DNA of 64,000 nt. Origin: Pleodorina starrii. Its lineage: Eukaryota > Chlorophyta > Chlorophyceae > Chlamydomonadales > Volvocaceae. The translations under genes were made by a program, and so were the position numbers. A model generated the notes under the pieces. That model worked only from the letters and a program-made list of their open reading frames with translations, did not search any database and was not told the DNA's origin. The DNA lies in NCBI GenBank assembly GCA_030267565.1, contig BRXU01000044.1, forward strand, positions 194,001-258,000. Direction: 5' to 3'. The stretch's first letter is position 1. The number at the start of each line of letters is the position of its first letter. Below, in pieces: positions 32,701-44,340 of this stretch.

Positions 32701-33271
32701 GCACAAAGACAACTCACACGCCAACGAGATCATAACACAGCTGCGTACTGCAGCAAGCCTTAGTGTGGAAAAAGGATACTTGGACACACAAGCTGGGAAG
32801 CCGCCCGATGGGCTATCAACATCGTCGCTCGTCATCGGGAATCCTTTCGCCGATACCGGGGCAACAAAAGTGCGCAAAGGTGCACAACACTGTGTTTGCA
32901 GTTGCGCACGGCTCGTGCCGCGAAAATAAAGTACAAAAACGTCTCCATTGGACGCAGAAGTCTCCACTGCTTGGATGCCAGGTATCCATTTCTCCGTCCA
33001 AATCACACTCAATGCGCCCCTCCCCGGTGAAGCCCCCGGAACCTGCGAGTCGCTCATACAACAATGACGCCATGCTGATCTTGAAACAAGCCTCGAACCA
33101 ATCGCCACTTTCTGGGGGTGGCAGAGGAATCGGAGCTCACACGTACCCAAGCACTCGTCCGGGCTGCTGAGCGCAGAAAAGGAACGCCAGAAAGCAACTA
33201 GCGTGCCCATAGATGGGTAAATTGCCATACGATCCTCCAGTGGCCCCCCGGCACAGTCCGCGGCCGACGCC
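29714..33271. other. Intergenic region with a GC-rich island
   Basis: No supported gene. 30890-31560 is a GC-rich island with CGG/GCC runs and open frames in several phases on both strands, so no single frame can be preferred. 32263-32631 has a minus frame with acidic and Trp-rich text (WWDWWAGEKEG) but no family match or splice support. It could contain remnants of a mobile element. Confidence 0.4.
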
Positions 33272-34057
33272 TTATTTCTTCTCGGCTGCCGGGTACTTGG
33301 GCTCGGAGATCGAGACGTATTTGGGCTCCCGCATGCTGTGGGTGCTAGGGTTGACAACGTAGCCCTGCTGCGCCATATCGTCGGCCATCCGGTAGCTCAC
33401 CTGCGCCAGCATAACGCGACGAGGGCACGCCGCAACGTTTCGGGTACATCAGGTACAGAACGGGGTGGAAGAAGCAGTGCTATCTGCTAGTCGATGGCAG
33501 CTGACAAGCAATACGCGTCGTCTGGTCAAGGCGGAAAGAGTATATTTGGTCAGCGCCCCAAAGCCATGTAGTAAAGCTGCACGAGTATGTCCAACAACAG
33601 AAGAGCGCACCTGCCCGCGAGACCTACCGGCCGGCCGTCGTCGCCGTGCTTGCCGGCGATGGCCGAGAAGTCGATCTTGCGGACGCTAGTGGGGGCGTGC
33701 ACGTCTTGTGGAGCGGCCTTCGACTCGCCAGTCTGCGCCGCCGCAGCCGCTTGCGAGTCTGGCTTGGGGTCAACGAAGTAAACTGGGTCCGACATGCTGA
33801 AGTAGAGTGGCTCGCGCATGCTCGAGCCCGGCGGCATGTAGGTGTAGGTTGGCTCGACAATTGAGGACTTCCGCTTTGAGGAAGAAGGCGTCTGATTTGC
33901 AGCGGTGGCAAAGCTTCGGCCTGCAAATAAGTAATGAAGGCATGAAGCGACCATGAGAAGCTATCTAGCATTCACAGATACGCGGAAGAACTCGCGACGC
34001 CGATGCCGGAAAACCCCGCTGGTCGAGGCGCAAACATTTCAGACGCCATGACGCCAT
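33272..34057 (-). CDS. Small protein with mitochondrial presequence and duplicated REPxYxSxS motif
   Basis: Exons (minus): 34057-33976, 33920-33628, 33400-33272; 167 residues with good GT-AG sites. The N-terminus MASWRLKCLRLDQRGFPASA...RICRSFATAA is Arg-rich with no acidic residues apart from one Asp, as in mitochondrial presequences. The mature part contains two related blocks, SSMREPLYFSMSDPVYFVDP and HSMREPKYVSISEPKYPAAE, with aromatic residues in matching places. A Lys-Ile-Asp-Phe segment lies between them. The protein ends AAEKK. The family is not recognised; a respiratory-chain or ATP synthase accessory role is only a guess. Confidence 0.7.
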
Positions 34058-35723
34058 TATTATTCAAAAATCAAAGGGCAGAGTCCCTCTGTAAATCCTG
34101 CCTGATGTCCATAAGCTGCGTCAACGGTGACGCTCCCTTCCAATGCACCCGGCCTCAACAATTCTCACCCGAAATTGCCCCGGCCGCCTGCGCTATGGAC
34201 GCAACAATTTGGCGGCCCGCAACGGATGACACGGCTGAAAGAGACATTGTCGCGGGTTGCTTTGTCGCCGGCTGCGGAACTTGGCGCTCGTATGAGGCAA
34301 GCCGAAGAGCTTGTATAACTTTTTCAGGCTGTCAAAAGAGGACTGCAGAGGCGTATGGCTTGTGCAAACCTACGCTGTACCAATCATCTACTTATGTACG
34401 TGCCGGAGCGAGCGGTTGCTGACGTCGGTATCTGACCGCGCCGATGTCGCCTCCTGATAAGTTGCATGACGGGATCCCCTCACCTTTGAATGCAAGAATT
34501 TCGCCTTTTATGTGAAAAGGATTTGCGCCCCAACTTCCAAGGCCACGCCGAGTGTCAGCTGAACTGAGATGGTTTACCCAGTTTACATTTCAAGCCCTAA
34601 AAGCGGCCACTAAACCTGCGAACAGACCTTTGCACATGAATTGATGAAATTGATTTCAGAATGTGGCGCAAAGGGAATTCGCTGCTGACAGGTATCAGCC
34701 ATCGGAGTCAACAGCCCGCCAGGCCCCCGTGTGGGTCAAGACACCAGGGAATGAACGCAAGATGCGCTAGAAGAGACCCAAATGGCCGTCTTATCACGCC
34801 ACCGGGCCATGGTGGTTGGGCCCGCGCCGAGGTCTGCACCGTGGGTAGGGCGGTTGGAAACAGCATGCATAAATGTATCCGCTGCGACGTACTGTCCCTC
34901 CTCCAACCCTGAGTTCTTTGATAACAGGGTCTCGGGTTTGACGTCGCAGGCATTTTGTGTCGCGTACGACCCTACCTTTTTTTTACCGACACGTCAAAAA
35001 CCGGTCGCGATAGTGCTAGCAACTCCGTGGAAGGATTTGAGCTTGTCCAAGCTCGCCTGAAGCCCCTGCAGTGTAATTCAATGAGGAAAAGGCTGTTCTG
35101 GCGTGGACTTGGGCGCCCAGTCGACAATCAGACGTGCTACGGCGGCGCCCTGCAACCCTTCATGGCAGCCCGGACGTCAGTCATATGCCCGCTGAGGTTG
35201 CTGCGAAGCAAATTGGTCCCTTTGAGTTTGTTAATAAGGGCTTCCTGATTAAGAATTTTGAAACCCCGGTGCAGAAGTCTATCGGCTGTGTTGCAGTGCC
35301 CACCGCGATAGCTGTTGCGGAAGCCAAACCAAGCCAACAGGCTCCAGGCTAAACGCCGCCCGCGTGGCTCACATTGGAATACGGGTGCCCACTTTTAAAT
35401 ATTTTCGTCATTGCCGGAACTGTGCGCTGCTACGGCTTGAACATTGGTGCCATGTTTGATGTTTCGCCTTGAGACCAACCGTCGGTTGGATCCGGCCCGT
35501 CCGTTTGTACGGATGAGACGATTATCCGTGAATCCGTCCGCCCGTTGGTAAATGATTTAGTGGCCTTGAAATTGACGGATTCCTGTCGTCATCGCTGGCC
35601 GCAAAATTGTGACGGAACAACCTCGACGCGGTTAATTAGTCGAGCTAACATCCAACTAGGGGTTCGCGCTTCGCTGGCTAGGCTAGGGCAATCAATCCTT
35701 TGTGATCTTAATCCTTGCAAACA
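34058..35723. other. Intergenic region between divergent genes
   Basis: Head-to-head spacer of 1.67 kb between the mitochondrial-type protein (minus) and the LESV-like gene (plus). No supported gene. A 55-codon plus-strand frame from ATG 35185 to 35352, beginning MPAEVAAKQIGPFEF, is the only frame with balanced composition, but its third positions are A/T-rich and it lacks a recognisable family. Confidence 0.5.
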
Positions 35724-38700
35724 ATGAAGTGCATAAGACGGTAGGTGCTTAAAAATGCTCTTTATATTCTAGGTGCTCGAGGACTGTTGTGTCTCGCTGT
35801 TCACGGCGCGTGCCCTCAATTAATATTTACGATAATCAATTGTACCTAAGGAACCAAATCGAGTGTTCCGATTTGGGTCATTTGCTGTCGCGTCAGCACC
35901 GTGGTCGTTGCAGTCCTGCAAACTTGCAAGGGCAGCCCACTGAATGCCTTGTGATCTTATTTCAGGGCTTGGCGCCCAAAGCTGACAACCTTCGCGCCGG
36001 CTGTCTTTCGCGGACGCTTATTGCGCGAAGCCTTCCTGCAGCCACTACCAGCACTCAAGACGTCGACGACGGGGGGCGCTCCGCTCTCCCTCAATGACAT
36101 TATAGCTTTTGAGGTACGTCGCGTCTTCGCGCACGCTTGACATTCGTGGCCCACGTACCCGGAAACGGTTGCGAGGCGACTCCACACAGCCCCCCCTTCC
36201 CCACCCCCGATCCAACGGCTGCTCCAGCCCCTCGGCCCCCTCTCCTCCGCGTACACAGCTGTGTAAACTCATCCGCGCTGCATAATTCACGTTGACCGTG
36301 CAGTCCGAGCTGCCAAGCCTGGTGGTTCAGGAGGCGGTTCCGGAGCGTCGAGTGGACGAGCTCATAGATCGCGCGGTACGTGTGCTGTACGGCACTTCGG
36401 CGGCCGCACGGAACAGGCGCAGCGGGCGGCTGTCCGCTTATGGGGGGTTGGGGCTCCGTTTCACGGCCAGAGGCAGTGGCGACATCGCAGGCTGTGTTGG
36501 GGCTGGCTGCCACACCGGGGGCCAGCTCACGGCGCATCGCCCTGCTGCTGAGAGCTGCGGCTGCTGCACGGCAAACCCGAGGTTGGGCACCACACCCGGA
36601 TCCACCAGGGCGCGGGGGCGGACGCTGTATGGGCCCCCCGGCTGACCTTCCATGGGAACCCGCCGCTTGCAAGTGGCTTGTCGGAGTTGCCCAACGCGCC
36701 GCCTTGCGGCGTGTCTCGCCTTGAACAAGGGCGAGTACGGCGTTGCCCACCCCCCCAGCCGCCGCTTCCCTGTGTCCCCCACCCGCCGCTCCCGCCCTCC
36801 TCAGGCCCGGGTGCTGCGCGAAGTGAACAGCGTACTGGAGGCGGAATCCAGCGCCAACGACCAGCTGGTGCAGCAGCAGCAGCAGGGGGAGGGGGAGGGG
36901 TCCTCCCCGGATGCGACCCACGGGTCGGTGTCACCGCTGAGCAGGGCGGTGTTTGGCGGCAGTGCGCAGGTGAGTCCGGGGCCGCCGGCTGGATCGGGAA
37001 GGCGGGGCAGGCTCGGGGCCCGGAGCAGTGGCAGGGCCGGGGGCCTCACCTCACCTCAGCTGGGGGTCCAGGTATCGACCATGGCTCGGGCCGCGTGGGC
37101 TGGTATGGGGGGGGCGCGTACGTGCCAACGGAAAGGTGTGGGTAGGGACGCGTACGTGCCTGCGGGCGGCGGGCTTGGGCGGCTGCCAGATACCCGAAAC
37201 CCGCTGCCACCCTGCCCCACCCCCCCCCGTCCCGCCGGTCCCGCTGCGCCCCGGGAGCCCAGGTTTCGGAGCGCGAGGCGTCCATCACCCGCCAGGCGCT
37301 ACAAAAGACGCTCGAGGCCGTGCCGCCCTCTGGCAGCCGCCACGACGCCGCGCCGCCCGGAGCTGGAGTCGGCACCGGACGCCCCACTGAGTCCGCCGCT
37401 GCCGCCGCCGTTGAGGCACAGGAGCGGCCCGCCTGGGCTCAGGCGCTGTTCTCGTCCTCCAATGCAACCTCAACCCCGTCCACTTCCCCCTCCTCGTCCT
37501 CCTCGCCGTCCGCCGCCTCGATCACATCATGGGCGTCTGGTTCCGCCTCGCCCTCCTCCTCCTCGCCGCCCTCCTCATCATCGGCAGCAGGTGGGCGTGC
37601 CTGCCGGTGCTCGCCGGCAGCGGAGTCCCCCTCCCCGGAAACGAATTGCGCGTGCGACTGAGAACCGGGCTGGGAAAACGGCGCCGGTAGTAGCGCGCGC
37701 AGTGAGGGGCGCGGGAAGGGAAATCCGTGTTGGGGAGTTAGCGCCACATTGCTCCAAGCGGCGGCGCCGGGTCGGAAGAGGAACCAGGTATGGGCTGGTG
37801 AGGACCCAGTAGGGCTGCCCGCAGGCCCCGGCCGGGCCTCGGCTCCACCTCCCGTGCGCCCCTTGGCGAGCTGAAGCATCAAGCCCGGCTGCCGCCTGCC
37901 GCCCATCGCAGCCCAAAGGACGGCTCTGCTCCCCGTAGGGCTGCCTCCCGGAAGGACAGCCCCTGCCAGGGGCGACCAACCCTCCTTGCAGCAGCACAGC
38001 TCAGCACCGGCACCCCCTGACGCGGCCCCGGCCCCGCGCGTGGCCCAGTCATTCCCCTCAGGCCCTCGCCTGCCCGGCACCTCCCTCACGACCCTCGCCC
38101 GCCGCTTTCCCCCCCCCCCCCCGCCACCCGCCACCCGCCTCAGGCAACCCGTCCGACCGACCGGGGGCTCCACCTTCCCGCGGCAGCAACCCGCAGCGGA
38201 GTGAGGGCGGGGCCGCTGCCCGGTCGGGCCCGGCGTCCTCGTCGTCCCCGCCGTACCCCGCCCCGCCCTCCCGGTCCTCCGCCCCTCCGCCGCCCCAGCT
38301 GCAGCCCGCCCCCGCCCCCAGCCGGCGGCCCCTGCTGGCTGCCTGGGCCCCCCTGGCGTATGCGGAAGTGGATCTGTCAATGCCAACAGAGCTTCTGCTG
38401 AAATCGGAGGTGCGGGGGGGCGGGCGCGGCGAGTGCGTTCCGCGATGGGGCGAAGTTTGACACGTGATCTGGGCGGGCGAGCGGTGTGTGGGTGTGGGTA
38501 AGGAAAAAACAAACGAAGCGCAGCGACGGGGATAGGGGTGGAATTCGTGGAAACGTAACAGCAGCAGCAGCAGGCAAGCCACGGGCTGCGGAAGCGAAAG
38601 GGCTGGGATGTGCGCCCTTGGGGAGCGGCAGGCAGCCCAAGGCCGCGGCAACCTCCGGCCGCTGGTGGAGACCGGTAGCGGCGAGGTGGGAGGTCGAAGG

Positions 38701-41700
38701 TCGGAGGTCGGGAGGGGGGCTTCACCGGGTCCCCACCCACCCACCCGCCCACCGCCGCTGCAGCCCTCGCCTCCAAGGAACCGCCGCTGCGCTGTCCGGC
38801 GATCGGCACCTGCTGCGCCCTGCCTGGCGCCACCGGCCGCCGCACGTCCGCGGCCCCCGTCTTCCGTACCCGCCCCGCCCCGCCCCCCGCCCTTGCCCCG
38901 GCCCATTCGCCAACTCCGCCTCGGTCCCTTCGCTGCGGGTCTTCCTGCTTGCTCCCCTCCCTGGCCCTTGCCGCTGCCCTTGTCCCTTGTTTCCTTTTCT
39001 GTGTGGGAAGTGGGAACAGTGATATGGGCGTTGCCCGGCCCCTCTCCCGCTGCGGTTTCATCTCTGTTCCTCTCCCCCTCGGCGAACTGGCCGTAGGACT
39101 CCCTGTGGGCTGAGAAGGCCCGGTCCGCGGTGCTGCCGCCGCTGCAGTCGGTGGTCGACCTCACGGCGGCGGTTCGTCCGCCCACCCGGGGGTTGGATCT
39201 GGATCTGGGGCACGACGTGGGGCCGGCAGCGGCGGGTGCCGCCGAGGCTGTGTCGGCGGCGGTGGCGGTGACGGAGGAGGAGGTGGTGCAGGGGGGAGCG
39301 CTGGGCAGGCGGCTGCAGGACGGGGCCGGGCGACTGGCGGATGGAACCAGGTGGGGGTGGGGAGCTCGCACGCGGCGTGTGGGGAGGATGGTGGTGATTA
39401 CATGGGGGCGGTGGGGGGGCGGGGGCGGGGAGGAGGTGGACCATGGGACTATGGGAATGGGACTATGGGACTATTATGGGTATGATGTGGCTGTCGTACA
39501 CTCCGCAGGTCCCTCTCGAGGTGCGTTCACACCCCGCACACCGAGGCATGCGAGCGCTACCGGTACCTCCCTTCCTTGCTCGCTTCCACTGCTTACCTAC
39601 CAGTACCTGTACCTGTACCTGATCACTCTCCCTCTGGCCGGCTCATCACCACCTCGCGCCATCGTTGCCTGCCCGCCTGTCTGCCCGCCCGCCTGCCCGG
39701 CCGCCCGCAGGTTCGAGAAGCTGAGCGGCACCGACACGGGCCCCGACGGCTACGTGAAGAAGTGGGAGGTGCTGCGCGGAGTGACGGGCGACGGCCAAGT
39801 GCAGTGGGAGGAGTGCTGGTGGCAGGTGGGGGGGCGCGGGGTTCTGCGGAGGTGGGGAGAAGGGGGGCTGGGCTGGGAGCACACGCACCAGGGTTACGCC
39901 GCAGGGATACCGGTACGCGGGCGATGGGCGTCCATGGGGGGATGCGTGAGAGCGGCCCGCGGTGCCCCGGCTGAGAGAAGGGTGGGTACTGGGTGGATTC
40001 TTCGGTGGCCCACCCCTAGCAGCGCCTCTTGCTGCCTGGGTGGCGCGGAACGTTAAGGCAGTCGCAGCCGGACAACGACCCACCCACCCACCCGCCCGGT
40101 GCAGCGCAGTGTGGGCCCCACCTCCACCTCCACCTCCTGCGGGGGCCTCGCCCTGCAGTACGGTATCCCGCGGCTGCTGTGCGCGGAAAGAAGGAGACAC
40201 CAGCTATTCCGCGCCGCTACGGACCACGCCCTCCATCCCGCTCGCCCGCCTCATCGTTCCCCGCTTTGCCACTCCCCGTACTCGAACGTTCGCTTCACTT
40301 TTCCGACGTTTCCTTCCCCTCCCTCCAGGCCTCCAACCGCTACGGCCTGCGCGAGCTGGGCGCCTTCAAAAAGGGAACCACGGAGAGCGGCGCGGCCTGG
40401 GTGGAGGAGTGGAAGGAGGTGCTGCACACGCACCCAACCAATCTGCGCCTGGTCATCGAGCGGACCGCGCACAAGTACGGTGGACGCGGGGATGCGGATG
40501 GGGGCACCGGGAGGGAGAAAGTACAGCAACCCATTTGACGGAAATGCAAGGAGGAAGCTGCGGAGCGGGGGCAACTTTTGATGTAGTGGCTATGAGAGCG
40601 ATGGCGGTGGACGGGCAGGCGGGCGGGTCCGGGCTGTAGGTGGATGTGTCAGTTTCCGTAGGCGCGGGGTGGTACCGTAGTAACCCTTTCAAACACGTGC
40701 CGTGCCGTCTGCCGTGCCATACCGTGCCGTACCCCTCCCTCTCTCTCTTCCTCCCTTGCGCCGCAGGTGGGCTCGCGACGAGAACGCGGACGAGTGGGAG
40801 GAGAAGTGGGGCGAGTGCTTCGAGGAGGCTGGCCGCGTGCACAAGTATGCGGACAAGTGGGCCAAGGCGGGCAGCAACGTGTGGCACGAGCGCTGGGGCG
40901 AGGACTACGACGGCAGGGGAGCTTGCCAAAAGTGGACGGACAAGGTGCGGGGCAGTGCGGGGCGGGGCGGACGCCGAGGGCTTCACGGGGATGGCCAGGT
41001 TGGGCGCGATGGGACTGCTGACCCAACTCGACGCGGTCCCATGTGGTTCACATGCTTGCGGCGGAGCGGCGCCACACGACACGACACGGCGCGGCACAGC
41101 GCTATCCCCGGGGTGGCGCCACGGCTCTGTTCGGGACTGCGGGTCGGCACTGGGCAGGCTCTATACGGGGGTTTGGTCCACGGCGGCCCAGGCGCGTGAA
41201 CCTGAGCCGTTCATGGGGGGCTGTTGTGGATGTTGCTCGTGTTGCTGCAACGGTGCTGTTAGGGTGCGATGTGCGCTTCTTACGCTTCTGATCCTAACGC
41301 CGCTGCCGCTGCTGCTGCTGTGTGTGGCCGCTGCGCAGTGGGCGGAGCGGCTGCTGCCGGACGGGGGCCAGGAGCAGTGGGGCGACAAATGGACGGAGAC
41401 GTTCGGCCACGGCAAGGGCACCAAGCACGGAGAGGTGGGGCGCCGCGCGGCGGCATGCCAGGGGAGGGGGGCACTGGATGATGTGGGCGCGCCTCTCCTG
41501 GGGGAAAGACCGCGGGGAGCTCACCAGTCACCACCGCCGCAGCAACCATCCAACCAGCTGCCCGCATGCGCTAGGCCCCCAATGACCTCACCACCCCGAA
41601 CGATCCGTCCCATTCGCTGCCAACGGGCTGCCTCGCACCGCCGCGCCCAGCCGGTTTAACATCCCCTGCCCCAACCTCCTCCACGCGCCCTGACCGGACC

Positions 41701-42555
41701 CAACTCGACCCGACCCGCCCGCGCCTGATGCCCTGATCGGCCGCGAGGCCTGCTCCCTGGGCCTGATCCCGGGCTTGACGGCCGACGCCAATGCTTCGAT
41801 TCGGTACGAACACGGCATGGCGGCTTGGCACGGCATGGCATGACATGGCACGGCGGGATGGAGTTTTGCTGTGTGCCCCCCCCCCCGTGATCGCCGTAGG
41901 TGTGGAGCAGCAGCGGCGGCGGCTCGCGCTACAACAGATGGTGGAACGAGGAGCACTTTGGAGACGGTCGCGTTCGCAAGTGGGGCAACAGCACCAGCGG
42001 GGAGTACTGGGACACGGTGGAGCACATGGACACATACTACAACCCCGTGCCGCACTTCGGGTGGGTGTCGGGGATGACTGGCGTTCTGTTTTGAGTTTGT
42101 TGGCGTGCTTGAAATGGTCATGGCGTTCACATACGGGGCGCCGGTTGTCTGGGTGGCGGTTGCGGTGGCGGTTATGCAGCCCTGCGCTCCACCATTCCCC
42201 CATGCCAGCATTTTGGAGTCATGGAAGGCGCCGCGCCGCCGTCCTGCCATCGAGCCCAGTGCATAATCTTCTCGCCCCGCTGCGCAGCCTGCTTGCTTCG
42301 CATGTTGCGCGGGGTGAAGCGCTATGCGCACACCGCTAATGACTTGCGGCCCTTCTGCGGCCTCTGTGATCTGGTGCGCGGCCCTCCACCCTGTCCCTCT
42401 GCTTTCCGGCCCCCTTTCCTGTTTGCAGCTTCCAACACGCGGTGTGCCACTCGCCGCAGCTCTGGGCCGTGCCTCTGCCCACCCCCGAGGAGGGAGACGG
42501 CGGAAGCGGCGGCGACGACGATGACGGCCTCGGTGTTGGCCTCGGCCGCCTGTGA
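35724..42555 (+). CDS. ESV1/LESV-like starch-associated tryptophan-rich protein
   Basis: Starch-granule protein of the EARLY STARVATION1 / LIKE-ESV family, which binds glucans through a Trp/aromatic-rich beta-sheet and helps phase transition and turnover of starch in the plastid. Exons: 35724-35740, 35966-36113, 36304-36375, 36805-36969, 37263-37590, 38144-38409, 39097-39350, 39711-39825, 40329-40474, 40767-40944, 41339-41434, 41900-42060, 42429-42555; 690 residues, all phases consistent. Residues 1-50 look like a transit peptide; the first exon is only 17 nt. Up to about residue 416 the protein is helical or disordered (Ser, Ala, Pro and a Q-run). Exons 8-12 hold the Trp repeats: GYVKKWEVL, WVEEWKEVL, ADEWEEKWGE, VWHERWGEDYDGRG, QKWTDKWAERL, EQWGDKWTETFG, RYNRWWNEEHFGDG and RKWGNSTSGEYWD. 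The C-terminus is acidic. The Trp part is certain; whether it is ESV1 or LESV is inferred (a long N-terminus favours LESV). The exact start is less sure. Confidence 0.9.
38920..39075 (+). repeat. Intronic CGCTGCGG element, copies in LESV intron 6
   Basis: Two copies lie in the intron 38410-39096, both sense to the gene. 38925-38965 contains CCTTCGCTGCGGGTCTTCC after a CGCCAACTCCGCCTC stretch that matches CGCTAACGCCGTCTC of the long copies. 39045-39075 reads CCCGCTGCGGTTTCATCTC and is about 40 bp from the 3' splice site at 39096. Confidence 0.65.
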
Positions 42556-44340
42556 TTTGGAGACCTCATGAAGGGCCGGGGAGCGGCGGTCAGGAATCCG
42601 GGAAGGCCACACTTGTAGGCAGGGTCCAGCTTTTGGGCAAAGATAATCCTGGCATGGGCTTTTGGTACATCCACGCTCCGGAGTGATACCGACCCGTGTG
42701 AATTTGCGGCAATGCATGACGGCCAACCGCCATAGCCCGTGAGGGGATAAGCGAAGGCCGGCATTTGTGGTTCTGCAATTTTTAAGGAGCACGATAGCCA
42801 TATTTAAGGGGTTTGAGGCCGCCGTCACTGGGGCATCTGTTCGTGGCTGAGAAGAATAAAAACTGCGAGTGTCTTTGTGCGGTCGCACCGCAAGCGCTAC
42901 CGCAGAAGTTTTAAAAATGTTCGAAGGCGTGGGCTTGTGAAGGTGTGATCTGCAGTTGTGCTGCAGGTTGGTGTGCTGCAGGTTGGATTAGAGAGTCAGG
43001 CGTGCTCGCGATGGGCGATTGTCCGTTTTGATTGAGGGGAGAGACTTGCGTGAGAAACCACCGCTTGGTTCCACCATGGGATGCCGTACCGCGAGGGTGC
43101 GAGTGTTGTTTGTGGTGTGCACATGCTAGACGAGGTATGTAAGCGGTCCGAGGATTGTCGCTACTTTTGGGAGTTGCAGAGATACGGTAATCTAGCGATT
43201 AAAAATCGGGCAACGATTGACAACGTTTCCCTGCCGTATGCCAGTGGCAGGGTTTCATGGAACTTTGGCGCGCCTATCGTGACATAGCACAGATATTGTA
43301 ACTCACAGGCATTGGGAGTCGCGTCACAATGGCTGGCCGCCTCCTGAATGGGCAATGGGACTGCAGTTATCATTGTCAGCCCGATTAGAGAGTCAGTACT
43401 GTGCGCGCCAGCCCGCGTGAGGATTCAAGGCTCGCTTGATTTGGGAAGAAGTCACCCCGCACCCTGACCGCACTTCATCATGCTTCCTTGTCGGGCCAGC
43501 TGTCGGTCGGGTCAGTGTCCCGGTGGCGATCAGTGCTTATGGCTGCACATAATTCGCGCAAGGCTCCTAGCGCCTCATTTACCGTACCTGCCAGACAACC
43601 TTCCTTGAGGGCTGGCGTGATGTCGGCTGGGACAGTGGCCGGTCAAGGTGCAGTCTGCACCATGGTTCACAAGCTGCCGACAGGCCAATATCCGACGGTG
43701 CGGTGCTAACCTTGGGTTCCAGCTTCAGGGAAACTATACCCGATTAAGGTTGTATCGGAAAGTCGAAGGAGCGCCCACGGCAAAGCACCAAGCAGGCAGC
43801 AGTTGGTGAACTGCGCGCCGTGCCGTCCTCCGTCCGATCCCACCCGCCATCTTTGGCCCGAACATGTATCACGTCTTTAACAGGCGCTCCTCCTCCAGGC
43901 CGCGTCCTTAGTCCTTGCCGCGTTACGCCTCAGCGGCCACTTAGCAGGTCCAGCTGAGGCCTTGACCTTGCGTGGGCTGCGCTATTCCCGCCCGCGATGC
44001 TTCACGTGTCCACGTAACCTCATCTCACATAGTAACATAATCGCACATGCCGGAGACCTGGCCTCACAAGTGAACTTCACAGGGCGTGTTCGCAATCCTG
44101 TGAGAAGGTTCACGGCAGCCGATGAATAAGCAGGCACACACGTTGGCGGCAGCCCTTGCACACGCTGCTCCACCCCCTGGTCTGCTTTCACGCTATCCGA
44201 ATGCGTTAGATACAAGACCAGATACAGTACACACCAGTCCCCGTGCGGGGCCGTATTCGAACGTGGCGACGTCAAAGCGAGCACGACGCCTTTCAAAACT
44301 CCAGCCTGCCATTCCGCAGATCACCGCACGCTCCACCGCC
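42556..44340. other. Convergent intergenic region
   Basis: Tail-to-tail spacer between the LESV-like and the HMMR-like genes. No supported gene. TGTAA strings on the plus strand at 43138-43142 and 43297-43301 are candidate poly(A) signals for the LESV-like gene, which would imply a 3' UTR of about 600-750 nt. Confidence 0.5.
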
